A stretch of DNA of 64,000 bases from Pseudomonas sp. 2FG (GCF_005502935.1 NZ_SCMP01000002.1:1-64000); one strand, 5' to 3'; numbered from the stretch's first letter, positions 1 to 9,587 are shown. The notes: generated by a model from the letters alone, not told the origin. Translations and numbers: made by a program.

Positions 1-534
1 CACCCGCCCCGCTGGCTGACCGCCACGCAGCTGCATCCCGCGCCCGCGGCTGGGTTGCGTGCTTGGTTGTTCGATCAAGGCTCGCTGACCCGGCGGCTGA
101 TGGCCCTCTCCGCCGACGCGTTCAGCGTCAGCCCGCTGGCGGAAGGCTGGCAGACCCTACGCAACGACGAATGTGCCGCACTGCAGGTGCCGGCTGGCAG
201 CCAGGGCTGGGTGCGCGAAGTGTATTTGCGCGGTCACGAGCAACCCTGGGTCTTCGCCCGCAGCGTGGCGGCGCGCAGCAGCCTGGAAGGCTCCGGGCTG
301 GCGTTGCGGGAGCTGGGTAGCCGCTCTCTCGGCGAATTGCTGTTCAGCGACCGCGCCTTCGCCCGTGGCGCCATCGAGGTCAGCCGTTACCCCGCCGCCT
401 GGCTGCCCGCGGCAGTCCGCACCGAGCGCCTGTGGGCTCGCCGCTCCAGCTTCAGCCGGGGCGGCTTGGCGGTGCTGGTGGCGGAAGTCTTTCTGCCGAG
501 CTTGTGGCAACAGGCACAAATCCACACCGTATAA
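1..534 (+). CDS. ubiC: Chorismate lyase UbiC, 5' end missing
   Basis: Converts chorismate to 4-hydroxybenzoate plus pyruvate, the first committed step of ubiquinone synthesis in the cytoplasm. The reading frame is open from base 1, so the start codon lies before the window; 177 residues are visible, close to the full family length, and only a few residues are probably lost. The conserved arginine of the WVREVYL segment (visible residue 72) and the glutamate of AEVFLP (visible residue 162) match the ligand-binding Arg and Glu of E. coli UbiC. The gene ends 29 bp before ubiA, the usual ubiCA arrangement. An internal TTG at 55 is a possible start but would remove conserved N-terminal sequence. 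Confidence 0.93.
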   Translation, partial: HPPRWLTATQLHPAPAAGLRAWLFDQGSLTRRLMALSADAFSVSPLAEGWQTLRNDECAALQVPAGSQGWVREVYLRGHEQPWVFARSVAARSSLEGSGLALRELGSRSLGELLFSDRAFARGAIEVSRYPAAWLPAAVRTERLWARRSSFSRGGLAVLVAEVFLPSLWQQAQIHTV

Positions 535-563
535 TCCGCGCAACTCGCCCGGAGACGCGCTCG

Positions 564-1454
564 ATGTACACCCGCCTGCTGCAATCGCTCAATCGCCTGC
601 ATCCCCGCGCCTGGGATTTCGTCCAACTGATGCGCCTGGAAAAACCCATCGGCATCTACCTGCTGCTGTGGCCAACCCTCTGGGCGCTCTGGGTGGCGGC
701 CAAAGGCGTGCCGTCACTGAGCAATCTGCTGATCTTCGTGCTGGGTGTGATCCTGATGCGCGCCGCCGGTTGTGTGATCAACGACTACGCCGACCGCAAC
801 TTCGACGGTCACGTCAAACGGACCCGCGAACGCCCGCTGGCCAGCGGCAAGATCGCGCCCCGCGAAGCGCTGGTGCTATTCGCCGTGCTGCTGGTGCTGA
901 GCTTCGCGCTGGTGCTCTGCACCAATGCCACGACGGTCTGGCTGTCCTTCGGCGGGCTGGCGCTGGCCGCCTGTTACCCCTTTATGAAACGCTACACCTT
1001 CTACCCGCAGGTGGTGCTCGGCGCGGCATTTTCCTGGGGGATGCCCATGGCCTTTACCGCCGAGACCGGCACGCTGCCGGCCGCCGCCTGGCTGCTGTAT
1101 CTCGCCAACCTGCTGTGGACGGTGGCCTACGACACCTACTACGCGATGGCCGACCGCGACGACGACCTGAGGATCGGGGTGAAGTCCACCGCCATCCTGT
1201 TCGGTGACGCCGACCGCCCGATCATCGCCACATTGCAGGGGCTGGCCCTGCTCTGCCTGCTGCTGGCCGGGGCGCGTTTCGAGCTGGGCGGGTATTTCCA
1301 CCTCGGGCTAGGCGTGGCGGCGCTGTGCTTCGCCTGGCAATTTTACCGCACCCGCACGCGTGAACCGCAGGTCTGCCTGGCGGCTTTTCTCCACAACCAC
1401 TGGGCCGGGCTGGCGATCTTCCTCGGCATAGTCGCCGACTACGCCTGGCGCTAG
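564..1454 (+). CDS. ubiA: 4-hydroxybenzoate octaprenyltransferase UbiA
   Basis: Membrane prenyltransferase that attaches the polyprenyl tail to 4-hydroxybenzoate, the product of UbiC encoded just upstream. The protein has 296 residues, the normal length, with about eight hydrophobic helices. The two Asp-rich, Mg-diphosphate-binding motifs of the family are visible: [12 protein letters not shown] starting at residue 73, and DRDDDL in the second half. The start chosen is ATG at 564 (MYTRLLQSL), which matches the family N-terminus. The frame is open upstream to 432 but that part overlaps ubiC. It is probably co-transcribed with ubiC. Confidence 0.96.
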   Translation: MYTRLLQSLNRLHPRAWDFVQLMRLEKPIGIYLLLWPTLWALWVAAKGVPSLSNLLIFVLGVILMRAAGCVINDYADRNFDGHVKRTRERPLASGKIAPREALVLFAVLLVLSFALVLCTNATTVWLSFGGLALAACYPFMKRYTFYPQVVLGAAFSWGMPMAFTAETGTLPAAAWLLYLANLLWTVAYDTYYAMADRDDDLRIGVKSTAILFGDADRPIIATLQGLALLCLLLAGARFELGGYFHLGLGVAALCFAWQFYRTRTREPQVCLAAFLHNHWAGLAIFLGIVADYAWR

Positions 1455-1503
1455 GTATCACGCAACCTGCCGTGCTTGGGCGCGGCCGGCTGCGTGATCG
1501 ATG

Positions 1504-1881
1504 TCATTCCGGCTTCGCCACGTGCCAGACACCCCCCTTGCCGTCACCGACCATCTCACCGGGCTTCTTGTCCTGAACAAAGGTGTACAGCGGTTTGCCG
1601 TAATAGGCCCATTGCAGCGTGCCATCGTCGCGCTTGACCACGCTCCAATCGTCATCGTCCTTCGCCCCAGCGGCCGCCATCAGCGGTGGCCAGTTCGTCG
1701 CGCATTGGTCGTAGCAGTTGGACTTGTTCGCGGTGTCTTTGTCATAGGTGTAAAGCGTCATGCCTTGGCTGTCGACCAACATGCCGTCCTTCTCCATCGC
1801 CGGCTCTGCCGCGTAGGCGAGTCCCGACAACGCCAATGCGGCGCCCGCGAGCAGCGCCATCGAGGTGGGGAAAGTTCTCAT
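1504..1881 (-). CDS. Small secreted protein with COG4315-type repeats
   Basis: 125-residue protein with a clear Sec signal peptide (hydrophobic residues 7-22, likely cleavage after AYA at 24). The mature part has two copies of the short repeat typical of the COG4315/Lipoprotein_15 family: one around MTLYTYDKD with a conserved C-x3-C and NWPPL, one around PLYTF and GVWHV. No lipobox cysteine follows the signal, so it is probably periplasmic, not lipidated. The function of the family is unknown. It is convergent with ubiA (49 bp apart) and divergent from phoB. The ribosome site AGAGGAG precedes the ATG. Confidence 0.85.
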   Translation of the reverse strand: MRTFPTSMALLAGAALALSGLAYAAEPAMEKDGMLVDSQGMTLYTYDKDTANKSNCYDQCATNWPPLMAAAGAKDDDDWSVVKRDDGTLQWAYYGKPLYTFVQDKKPGEMVGDGKGGVWHVAKPE

Positions 1882-1992
1882 CAGGTATCTCCTCTAAGTG
1901 GGCTGAGGCGGCCATGCAGTCAGTTGCGGCCGCGGCCGGACACCTCCTTGAGCATAGCCGAGCCAGGCGCAGGCAAAGCCGCTAACATCGAC

Positions 1993-2021
1993 CTGTCACA
2001 CCGCTGCAATAATTCCGTTAT
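1993..2021 (+). promoter_or_regulatory. Putative Pho box upstream of phoB
   Basis: Three 7-mers CTGTCAC, CTGCAAT and CCGTTAT are separated by exactly 4 bp each, giving the 11-bp direct-repeat spacing of PhoB operators. The first repeat matches the consensus closely and the other two are weaker. It lies about 43 bp upstream of the phoB start, with TCTAAT just downstream as a possible -10. Autoregulation of phoBR by PhoB is established in other bacteria; here it is inferred from the repeat pattern. Confidence 0.6.
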
Positions 2022-2063
2022 CTAATGCGGCGCAAGACAGCTGAACGACCCGAGGCCTGACCC

Positions 2064-2753
2064 ATGGTTGGCAAGAACATCCTGATCGTTGACGACGAAG
2101 CGCCGATCCGCGAAATGATCGCGGTCGCTCTGGAAATGGCCGGCTATGAATGCCTGGAGGCGGAAAACACCCAGCAGGCCCATGCCATCATCGTCGACCG
2201 CAAACCCGATCTGATCCTGCTCGACTGGATGCTGCCCGGCACCTCCGGCATCGAACTGGCGCGGCGGCTCAAGCGCGACGAGCTGACCGGTGGCATCCCG
2301 ATCATCATGCTCACCGCCAAGGGCGAAGAGGACAACAAGATCCAGGGCCTGGAAGTCGGTGCCGACGACTACATCACCAAGCCGTTCTCGCCGCGCGAAC
2401 TGGTCGCCCGCCTCAAGGCGGTGCTGCGCCGTGCCGGGCCCAGCGATGGCGAGGCGCCGATCGAAGTCGGCGGCCTGCTGCTCGACCCGATCAGCCACCG
2501 GGTGACCATCGACGGCAAACCGGCCGAGATGGGGCCCACCGAATATCGCCTGCTGCAGTTCTTTATGACCCATCAAGAAAGGGCGTATACCCGCGGCCAA
2601 TTGCTCGACCAGGTCTGGGGCGGCAACGTGTATGTCGAGGAGCGCACCGTCGACGTGCATATCCGCCGCCTGCGCAAGGCGCTCGGTGAGGTGTATGAGA
2701 ATTTGGTACAAACCGTACGCGGCACCGGCTATCGTTTCTCCACCAAAAGTTAG
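2064..2753 (+). CDS. phoB: Phosphate regulon response regulator PhoB
   Basis: OmpR-family response regulator of the phosphate-starvation regulon, 229 residues. The receiver domain (about 1-120) has the acidic pair D10-D11, the phospho-acceptor D54 in LLDWMLPG, T84 and the conserved K106. A winged-helix DNA-binding domain follows (about 130-225, ending VRGTGYRFS). It is followed 18 bp later by its sensor kinase gene. A Pho box lies upstream, and Pho boxes are found at pstS and pstC in this window, which supports the identity over other OmpR-family members. Confidence 0.97.
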   Translation: MVGKNILIVDDEAPIREMIAVALEMAGYECLEAENTQQAHAIIVDRKPDLILLDWMLPGTSGIELARRLKRDELTGGIPIIMLTAKGEEDNKIQGLEVGADDYITKPFSPRELVARLKAVLRRAGPSDGEAPIEVGGLLLDPISHRVTIDGKPAEMGPTEYRLLQFFMTHQERAYTRGQLLDQVWGGNVYVEERTVDVHIRRLRKALGEVYENLVQTVRGTGYRFSTKS

Positions 2754-2771
2754 CGCCAGGACGGCTGCAAC

Positions 2772-4073
2772 GTGAATCAAGACTGGCGTGGCGCCGTTAT
2801 CCGCCGCCTGTTACTGCTCCTGGCCGGCTGCCTGCTGGTCGGCCTGCTCAGCGGCGAATATGCCTGGAGCCTGGTGGTCGGCCTCGCCGCCTATCTCGGC
2901 TGGACCCTGGCCCAGCTGCTGCGCCTGCACAGCTGGCTGAAGCAGCACCAGGCGGATGAGCCGCCGCCGGATGGCTACGGCCTGTGGGGCGAAGTCTTCG
3001 ACAGCATCTACCACCTGCAACGTCGCGACCAACGGGTGCGCGGGCGCCTGCAAGCGGTGATCGATCGGGTGCAGGAATCCACCGCGGCGCTGACCGACGC
3101 GGTGATCATGCTCGATAGCGACGGCAACCTGGAGTGGTGGAACCGCGCCGCGGAGACCCTGCTCGGCCTGAAGACCCCGCAGGACAGCGGCCAGCCGGTG
3201 ACCAACCTGGTGCGCCATCCGGCGTTCAAGGACTACTTCGAGCAGAACAACCACAGCGAACCGCTAGAGCTGCCCTCGCCGATCAACGACCGCCTGCGCC
3301 TGGAATTCCACATCACCCAGTACGGCAACCACGAGCATCTGATGCTGGTCCGCGATATCACCCGCCTGCACCAGCTGGAGCAGATGCGCAAAGACTTCGT
3401 CGCCAACGTCTCCCATGAGCTGCGCACCCCGCTGACGGTGATCTCCGGCTATCTGGAAACCCTGCTGGATAATGTCGACGACATCAATCCACGCTGGCTG
3501 CGCGCCCTGCAGCAGATGCAGCAGCAAGGCGGGCGGATGCAGAACCTGCTGAATGACCTGCTGCTGCTGGCCAAACTGGAAGCCACCGATTACCCCTCGG
3601 ACAACCAACCGGTGGCAGTCGACTTGCTGCTGCTGTCGATCAAGGGCGACGCGCAAGCCCTGTCGAACGAGCGCCATCACCGCATCAGCCTGGAGGCCGA
3701 CGCCGGCCTCAGGCTCAAAGGCAGCGAGGTGGAGCTGCGCAGCGCCTTCTCCAACCTGATCTTCAACGCGGTGAAATACACCCCGGATGAGGGCGAAATC
3801 CGCATCCGCTGGTGGGGCGACGAGCTGGGCGCGCACCTCAGCGTGCAGGACAACGGCCCGGGCATCGAAGCCAAACACCTGCCACGGCTGACCGAGCGTT
3901 TCTACCGGGTCGACTCCAGCCGCGCCTCGAATACCGGCGGCACCGGGCTCGGGCTGGCCATCGCCAAACACGTGCTGCTGCGTCACCGCGCCCGCCTGGA
4001 TATCAGCAGCGTGCTGGGCAAGGGCAGCACCTTCACCTGCCACTTCCCGCCCATCCAAGCGGTCAAGCGCTGA
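2772..4073 (+). CDS. phoR: Phosphate regulon sensor kinase PhoR
   Basis: Inner-membrane histidine kinase that phosphorylates PhoB when phosphate is scarce, 433 residues. Two N-terminal hydrophobic helices (about 11-27 and 32-48) have almost no periplasmic loop, as usual for PhoR, which senses through the Pst-PhoU complex. A PAS domain follows (about 95-200), then HisKA with the phospho-accepting H215 in NVSHELRTPL, and an HATPase domain with NGPGI and GTGLGLAI. The start is GTG at 2772. It forms an operon with phoB. Confidence 0.96.
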   Translation: MNQDWRGAVIRRLLLLLAGCLLVGLLSGEYAWSLVVGLAAYLGWTLAQLLRLHSWLKQHQADEPPPDGYGLWGEVFDSIYHLQRRDQRVRGRLQAVIDRVQESTAALTDAVIMLDSDGNLEWWNRAAETLLGLKTPQDSGQPVTNLVRHPAFKDYFEQNNHSEPLELPSPINDRLRLEFHITQYGNHEHLMLVRDITRLHQLEQMRKDFVANVSHELRTPLTVISGYLETLLDNVDDINPRWLRALQQMQQQGGRMQNLLNDLLLLAKLEATDYPSDNQPVAVDLLLLSIKGDAQALSNERHHRISLEADAGLRLKGSEVELRSAFSNLIFNAVKYTPDEGEIRIRWWGDELGAHLSVQDNGPGIEAKHLPRLTERFYRVDSSRASNTGGTGLGLAIAKHVLLRHRARLDISSVLGKGSTFTCHFPPIQAVKR

Positions 4074-4187
4074 GGCCGTTGAACAGCAGGGGACTGGGCA
4101 AGTCGTGCGCTAGCCGCTAGGCTGCTCGACTGGCGCCCGACTTCGCGACGCCATCACCTGATTACCCGGAATCCTTGAAACACCCTT

Positions 4188-5528
4188 ATGGACCCTTCCC
4201 CTAGTTTCAACGCCGCCACCTATTTCGCCGACTTTGGTCTCATCCTCTTCGCCCTGCTGCTGGTGCTGCTCAACGGCTTCTTCGTCGCCGCCGAGTTCGC
4301 CATCGTCAAGCTGCGCGCCACCCGGGTCGAGGCCATCGCCAGAAAGAGCGGTTGGCGCGGGCAAATCCTGCGCACCGTACACAATCAGCTGGATGCCTAC
4401 CTGTCGGCCTGCCAGTTGGGTATCACCCTGGCCTCGCTGGGCCTGGGCTGGGTCGGTGAGCCGGCCTTCGCCCACCTACTCCAGCCGCTGTTCGAAAGCC
4501 TCGGCGTAGGCTCGCCGAAGGTGGTGCATGGCTTCGCCTTCTTCACTGCCTTCTTCATCATTTCCTACCTGCACATAGTGGTCGGCGAGCTGGCCCCCAA
4601 GTCCTGGGCAATCCGCCAGCCCGAGGTGCTTTCGCTGTGGACGGCCGCGCCGCTGTACCTGTTCTACTGGGCCATGTACCCGGCGATCTGGATCCTCAAC
4701 GCCAGCGCCAACACCGTGCTGCGCATCGCCGGTCAGGGCGAACCGGGGCCGCACCATGAGCACCACTACAGCCGCGACGAGCTCAAGCTGATCCTGCATT
4801 CCAGCCGCGCCAGCGACCCCAGCGATCAAGACATGCGCGTGCTGGCCTCGGCGGTGGAGTTGGGCGAACTGGAGGTGGTCGACTGGGCCAACTCCCGTGA
4901 AGACCTGGTCTACCTGGAGCTGAACGCGACACTGGATCAGGTCTTCAGCCTGTTCCGCCGGCACAAATACAGCCGCTACCCGGTGTACGACGAGGCCGCC
5001 GGCGACTTTGTCGGCGTCCTGCATATCAAGGATCTGCTGCTGCACCTGTCGCTGCTGGAAATGCTGCCCTCGGCACTCAAACTCGGCGAGCTGATGCACC
5101 CGCTGGAGCGAGTGAGCCGGCACATGCCGCTGTCCAGCCTGCTGGAGCAGTTCCGCAAGGGTGGCGCGCACTTCGCCCTGGTCGAGGAAGCCGACGGCAA
5201 GGTCATCGGTTACCTGACCATGGAAGACGTGCTGGAAGCACTGGTCGGCGACATTCAGGACGAACACCGTAAGGCCGAACGCGGCGTCCTCGCCTACCAG
5301 CCGGGCAAGCTGCTGGTGCGTGGTGACACGCCGCTGTTCAAGGTCGAGCGCCTGCTCGGCGTCGACCTCGACCATATCGACGCGGAAACCCTCGCCGGGC
5401 TGATCTACGAAACGCTCAAACGCGTGCCGGAAGAGGAAGAGGTGCTCGAGGTCGACGGCCTGCGGATCATCGTCAAGAAGATGAAAGGCCCGAAGATCAT
5501 CCTGGCCAAGGTGCTCAAGCTGGATTGA
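4188..5528 (+). CDS. CNNM/CorC-type membrane protein (DUF21-CBS-HlyC/CorC)
   Basis: 446-residue inner-membrane protein. Domain order is an N-terminal CNNM (DUF21) transmembrane domain (about 15-200) with the family signature ELAPKSWAIRQPE, two CBS domains (about 215-340; ends in YLTMEDVLEALVGDI), and a C-terminal CorC/HlyC transporter-associated domain (about 355-440). Members are linked to Mg and Co efflux or ion homeostasis; the older name hemolysin is misleading. The start ATG is 114 bp after phoR. Its last 14 bases overlap the convergent LuxR-type gene. The transported ion cannot be told from sequence. Confidence 0.88.
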   Translation: MDPSPSFNAATYFADFGLILFALLLVLLNGFFVAAEFAIVKLRATRVEAIARKSGWRGQILRTVHNQLDAYLSACQLGITLASLGLGWVGEPAFAHLLQPLFESLGVGSPKVVHGFAFFTAFFIISYLHIVVGELAPKSWAIRQPEVLSLWTAAPLYLFYWAMYPAIWILNASANTVLRIAGQGEPGPHHEHHYSRDELKLILHSSRASDPSDQDMRVLASAVELGELEVVDWANSREDLVYLELNATLDQVFSLFRRHKYSRYPVYDEAAGDFVGVLHIKDLLLHLSLLEMLPSALKLGELMHPLERVSRHMPLSSLLEQFRKGGAHFALVEEADGKVIGYLTMEDVLEALVGDIQDEHRKAERGVLAYQPGKLLVRGDTPLFKVERLLGVDLDHIDAETLAGLIYETLKRVPEEEEVLEVDGLRIIVKKMKGPKIILAKVLKLD

Positions 5529-6324
5529 GGTTGACCGCCCTGGCCGACGCGCTGCCCTGCTGCAAAAACAACGCGAACAGCTCGGCGTGACTGCCGACCC
5601 CAAGCTTGTGATACAGGTTGCGCCGGTGCACCTTCACGGTCTCCGGCGAAATGCCCAGCCGTTGGGCGATGGCCTTGCTGGAAAACCCCTGAAGGATCAG
5701 CCGCGCCGTTTCGCTCTCGCGTTCGGAGAGGCGCGCGGCGAACTGGCCAAAGGCCGCGGCGAAGTCGGTCGGCGCCGCCGCAGCCATCGGCGCCTCGATG
5801 CGAGCCAGCGCGAGGTGCTTGCGCATGGCCGCCAGCACCCAGTCGCGCACGCACAGCAAGGCGCCGACCTGCTCGTTGCGAAAGGCCGTATGGCTACCCA
5901 GCGACAATCCCAGCACCACACCCTCGCCGAGGTTGAGCATGAATTGCAACTCATCGCGGCCCACCACCTGCCGAAAATAGCTCAGGTAATACTCGCTCTG
6001 GCGGAACTGGTCGGGCGCCAGCGCCTCCAGCCGATACAGGCCGTCGCTGATGCCACTAGTGGCGGCCAGGTAGAAGGGGTCGAGCAGGTACATGCCGGAG
6101 CAGTAATCGGCAAACTGCTCGGCCTCGCCCAGGCGAGTGAATTCGAGGACCTCCAGCACCTGCGGTGCTCGTTCGCGCGGCATCAGCGCCAGCAGCGCGT
6201 TGTCCACCGGCACCAATAACCGCAGGGTCGCCACCAGGCTACGCCAGAAGCGCGGCGTGCCGAGCTGCTCGAACAACTCTGCGAGTCCCTGATGTATTGG
6301 CAGTTCTTTCAGTAAGGCATCCAC
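5515..6324 (-). CDS. LuxR-family transcriptional regulator
   Basis: 269-residue DNA-binding protein. The C-terminal LuxR/GerE helix-turn-helix is clear at about residues 205-262 (SERESETARLILQG, GISPETVKVHRRNLYHKLG). The N-terminal 190 residues do not match an autoinducer-binding domain that I recognise; they contain a mixed sensor-like region. It is divergent from the polyamine-type binding-protein operon at 6432, with 107 bp between the starts, so it is the likely local regulator of that operon. The 3' end overlaps the CNNM gene by 14 bp. The ligand is unknown. Confidence 0.85.
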   Translation of the reverse strand: MDALLKELPIHQGLAELFEQLGTPRFWRSLVATLRLLVPVDNALLALMPRERAPQVLEVLEFTRLGEAEQFADYCSGMYLLDPFYLAATSGISDGLYRLEALAPDQFRQSEYYLSYFRQVVGRDELQFMLNLGEGVVLGLSLGSHTAFRNEQVGALLCVRDWVLAAMRKHLALARIEAPMAAAAPTDFAAAFGQFAARLSERESETARLILQGFSSKAIAQRLGISPETVKVHRRNLYHKLGVGSHAELFALFLQQGSASARAVNLNPA

Positions 6325-6357
6325 AGCCTACCCCTTTCGAGTAACCCTTGATGGGAA

Positions 6358-6386
6358 TTGGTGACGCGCCGACACCGCTCTAGTCT
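6358..6386 (+). promoter_or_regulatory. Candidate sigma-70-type promoter for the 6432 operon
   Basis: TTGGTG at 6358-6363 and TAGTCT at 6381-6386 are separated by 17 bp, about 45 bp before the start codon. The match is moderate and a LuxR-type activator could compensate. Inferred from spacing only. Confidence 0.35.
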
Positions 6387-6431
6387 GTTCGCTACAAGAA
6401 CAACATCCAACCCCGTGACAGGAGTGACCCC

Positions 6432-7538
6432 ATGATGCTTTCCCGCACTTCGCGCCTCAACCTCGGCCTCGGCGCATGCCTCTCCTGCGGGCTGGCAATG
6501 GCAGCCGCCGACGCCCCCAGCGTGCATGTGTACAACTGGTACGACTATATCGGCCCCACAACCCTGAAAGACTTCAAGCGTGACACGGGCATCATGCCCA
6601 TCTACGACACCTTCGACAGCGCCGAAGTCCTGGAGAGCAAGCTGCTCACCGGCGGCAGCGGTTACGACGTGGTGGTGGCCAGCAACTTCAGCCTGCCGAC
6701 GCTGATCAAGGCCGGCGTCCTCGAGCCCCTGGACCCCGCCAAGCTGCCGAACCTCAAGCACATGGACCCCGCGCTGCTGGCCAAGCTGGCCAGCAACGAC
6801 CCGGGCAACCGCTATGCCGTGCCGTACATGTGGGGCACCAACGGCATCGGCTACAACGTCGACAAGGTCCGCGCCGTGCTCGGCGAGCAGGCGCCGGTGG
6901 ATTCCTGGGACCTGCTGTTCAAGGAGGAGAACCTGGCCAAACTCAGCCAGTGCGGCGTGGCCCTGCTCGACTCGCCGTCCGAGATACTGCCCATCGCCTT
7001 GCATTACCTGGGGCTGCCGCCCAACAGCAAAAACCCGGACGACTACCAGAAGGCCGAGGCGCTGCTGCTCAAGCTGCGGCCGCACATCGCCTACTTCAAC
7101 TCGTCCAAGTTCATCACCGACCTGTCCAACGGCGACATCTGCGTGGCGGTGGGCTGGGCCGGCGGCATGCTGGACGCCAAGGCCAACGCCGAGCAGGCCG
7201 GCAACGGCGTGCGCATCGAGTACAGCCTGCCGAAGGAAGGCGCTCCGGTGTGGTTCGACACCCTGGTGCTGCTCAAGCAGGCGCCCCACCCGACCCAGGG
7301 CCTGGCTTTTATCGACTACCTGATGCGCCCGGAAGTCATCGCGCCGATCACCGACCACCTGCGCTACCCCAACGGCAACCGCAGCGCCACGCCGCTGGTC
7401 AGTGCCACGACGCGCAACAACCCGGCCGTCTACCCGCCGGCAGAGACCATGGCCAGGTTGTTCACCCTGGAGCCGCTGCCGAAGAAGACCGAGCGCATCC
7501 GCACCCGCGTCTGGAGCAAGGTGAAGAGCGGTCAGTGA
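6432..7538 (+). CDS. PotF/SpuD-like periplasmic polyamine-binding protein (orphan)
   Basis: 368-residue periplasmic solute-binding protein with a signal peptide ending near residue 24 (AMAA). The mature part follows the putrescine/spermidine-binding pattern: HVYNWYDYIGP near the N-terminus, GYDVVVAS, the YMWGTNGIGYN segment, and AVGWAGG near residue 240. These correspond to PotF/SpuD pocket regions, but polyamine specificity is not proven. No permease or ATPase gene of the same transporter is adjacent, so it may feed a transporter encoded elsewhere or act with a regulator. It is the first gene of an operon with a P1 peptidase (33 bp later) and an amidase. Two adjacent ATG codons open the frame. 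Confidence 0.85.
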   Translation: MMLSRTSRLNLGLGACLSCGLAMAAADAPSVHVYNWYDYIGPTTLKDFKRDTGIMPIYDTFDSAEVLESKLLTGGSGYDVVVASNFSLPTLIKAGVLEPLDPAKLPNLKHMDPALLAKLASNDPGNRYAVPYMWGTNGIGYNVDKVRAVLGEQAPVDSWDLLFKEENLAKLSQCGVALLDSPSEILPIALHYLGLPPNSKNPDDYQKAEALLLKLRPHIAYFNSSKFITDLSNGDICVAVGWAGGMLDAKANAEQAGNGVRIEYSLPKEGAPVWFDTLVLLKQAPHPTQGLAFIDYLMRPEVIAPITDHLRYPNGNRSATPLVSATTRNNPAVYPPAETMARLFTLEPLPKKTERIRTRVWSKVKSGQ

Positions 7539-7571
7539 GCCTAACCCCAATCCTTTCTGTATCCACCTGCC

Positions 7572-8720
7572 ATGAGAAAAACCATGAAACCACGTGCCCG
7601 CGATCTGCACATCCAATTCGGCCAACTGCAACCCGGCCCGCTCAATGCCATCACCGATGTACCCGGCGTGCGCGTCGGTCACAGCAATATCCGGGGGCGT
7701 AGCGCCAACGGCCGCGACATCAACACCGGCGTCACCCTGATCGAGCCGCGTGCGGGTTCCACCACCCAGCAGCCCTGCTTCGCCGGCGTGCATATCCTCA
7801 ACGGCAACGGCGACGCCACCGGCCTGGAGTGGATTCGCGAGGCCGGCCTGCTGACCAGCCCGATCGCCTTTACCAACACCCACAGCATTGGTGTGGTGCG
7901 CGACGCCCTGATCGCCCTGGACCGCCAGGATCAGCCCGCTGACGGGCGCCTGTACTGGAATATGCCGGTGGTGCTGGAGACCTTCGACGGTCTGCTGAAT
8001 GACATCAACGGCTTCCATGTGCGCGCCGAGCATGTGGCCGAAGCCCTGGGCCGCGCCGTCGGTGGCCCGGTGGCCGAAGGCGCGGTCGGCGGCGGTAGCG
8101 GCATGATCTGCCACGAGTACAAGGGCGGCATCGGCACCGCCTCGCGGCGTCTGAGCGCGGCCCAGGGCGGCTGGACCGTGGGCGCCATCGTCCAGGCTAA
8201 CCACGGCACGCGCCACGAGCTGCGCGTGGATGGTTACCCGGTGGGGCGCTATATGGAAAAGGCCACCTCGCCGTTCCTGCGCGCCGATCTGCCGCATCCG
8301 GGCATGGGCTCGATAGTGGTCTGCCTGGCCACCGATGCACCGCTGCTGCCGCACCAGTGCACGCGCCTGGCCCAGCGCGCCAGCATCGGCATCGCCCGCA
8401 CCGGTGGCGGTACCGAGGACTGCAGCGGTGACATCTTCGTCGCCTTCTCCACCGGCAACCAGCAGCTGGAGGCAACCGCCTACGAGCGCAAGGGCGCCTT
8501 CACCTGCGACGGCCTGCGCATGGTCAACAACGACCATATCGGTGATCTGTTCCTCGCTGCCGCGGAGGCCGTGGAGGAAGCCATCATCAATGCGCTGCTG
8601 GCAGCCAATACCGTCGAGGGCAATGGCCATCGGGTCCAGGGACTGGACCGCGACACCCTGCTGGAAGCCCTGCGCAAGGCCGGCTGGCAGCCGCGCGGCC
8701 ACGATTTGACCAAGGAGTAA
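7572..8720 (+). CDS. P1-family aminopeptidase (DmpA/BapA-like)
   Basis: 382-residue Ntn-type hydrolase of peptidase family S58/P1 (L-aminopeptidase D-esterase, beta-aminopeptidase). These enzymes self-cleave before a nucleophilic serine; here this should be Gly246-Ser247, within the conserved segment GSIVVCLATDAPLLPHQ. N-terminal landmarks ITDVPGVRVGH and a glycine-rich AVGGGSGM segment also fit. The family removes N-terminal D-, L- or beta-amino acids from small amides and peptides. It lies between a polyamine-type binding protein and a nitrilase-family amidase (6 bp to the latter), suggesting hydrolysis of imported amide-linked compounds. There is no signal peptide, so it is cytoplasmic. 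An alternative start is ATG at 7584. Confidence 0.88.
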   Translation: MRKTMKPRARDLHIQFGQLQPGPLNAITDVPGVRVGHSNIRGRSANGRDINTGVTLIEPRAGSTTQQPCFAGVHILNGNGDATGLEWIREAGLLTSPIAFTNTHSIGVVRDALIALDRQDQPADGRLYWNMPVVLETFDGLLNDINGFHVRAEHVAEALGRAVGGPVAEGAVGGGSGMICHEYKGGIGTASRRLSAAQGGWTVGAIVQANHGTRHELRVDGYPVGRYMEKATSPFLRADLPHPGMGSIVVCLATDAPLLPHQCTRLAQRASIGIARTGGGTEDCSGDIFVAFSTGNQQLEATAYERKGAFTCDGLRMVNNDHIGDLFLAAAEAVEEAIINALLAANTVEGNGHRVQGLDRDTLLEALRKAGWQPRGHDLTKE

Positions 8721-8726
8721 TGGAAC

Positions 8727-9587
8727 ATGCGTCACCTGCATATCGCCGCCCTGCAAACCGCGTCGGTCAGCCATGACGTCGACGCCAGCTGGGCACGTTT
8801 CGCCAGCCAGGCCCACCAGGTGCGGCAGCTGTTCCCCCAGGTCCAGCTGCTGATGCTGCCGGAACTGGTATTGAGCGGCAGCGCCCCGCTGCTGCAAGCT
8901 GAGGCGGGTTGGATGGAACACGTCGCCGAACCGCTGGATGGCCCGCAGGTCCAGCGCCTGTGCGGCCTGGCCCGTGAGCTGGGGTTGTGGCTGCAACCGG
9001 GCAGCCTGTTCGAGCGCGCGGACGATGGGCAGATCTACAACACCGCCCTGCTGATCTCGCCGGCCGGTGAGATTGCCGCGCGCTACCGCAAGATTTTCCC
9101 CTGGCAGCCGTACGAAACCAGCACCCCGGGCGACCAATTCGTGGTCTGCGACTTGCCCGGCATCGGCCGTGTCGGATTGGCCATCTGCTATGACAACAGC
9201 TTCCCCGAAGTGGCGCGGCAACTGGCCTGGCTCGGTGCCGAGGTGATCCTGGTGCCGACGCTGACCGGCACCCGTGACCGCGAGATGGAGTGCGTCTGCG
9301 CCCGCGCCAATGCCTTCTGCAATCAGCTGTATGTGGTCAACCTGAACGCCGCCAGCCCGCTGGGAGTCGGCGAAAGCCTGATCGTCGACCCAGAAGGCCT
9401 GGTGCGGCAGAAGGCCGGCGCCGGCGAGGAGATCCTCGTCGATTGCCTCGATCTTGAGCAGGTCGCGCGCGTCCGCCAGCATGGCAGCGCCGGGGTCAGC
9501 CGGCCCTGGCAGCAGCTGCAACGCTATGCCGGGCGACTGGCGTTGCCGATGTATGGCGGGCACCTGCAGGCCATGCCTGACGCTTGA
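8727..9587 (+). CDS. Carbon-nitrogen hydrolase (nitrilase superfamily amidase)
   Basis: 286-residue cytoplasmic amidase. The catalytic triad of the superfamily is visible as E46 (MLPELVLSG), K122 (RYRKIFPW) and C154 (GLAICYDNSFPE). The overall form resembles N-carbamoylputrescine amidase and R-stereoselective amidase branches, which hydrolyse linear amides or carbamoyl groups. It is the last gene of the operon starting at 6432 and lies 6 bp after the P1 peptidase gene. It is convergent with the ABC-importer operon, which ends 77 bp away. The exact substrate is not known. Confidence 0.88.
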   Translation: MRHLHIAALQTASVSHDVDASWARFASQAHQVRQLFPQVQLLMLPELVLSGSAPLLQAEAGWMEHVAEPLDGPQVQRLCGLARELGLWLQPGSLFERADDGQIYNTALLISPAGEIAARYRKIFPWQPYETSTPGDQFVVCDLPGIGRVGLAICYDNSFPEVARQLAWLGAEVILVPTLTGTRDREMECVCARANAFCNQLYVVNLNAASPLGVGESLIVDPEGLVRQKAGAGEEILVDCLDLEQVARVRQHGSAGVSRPWQQLQRYAGRLALPMYGGHLQAMPDA

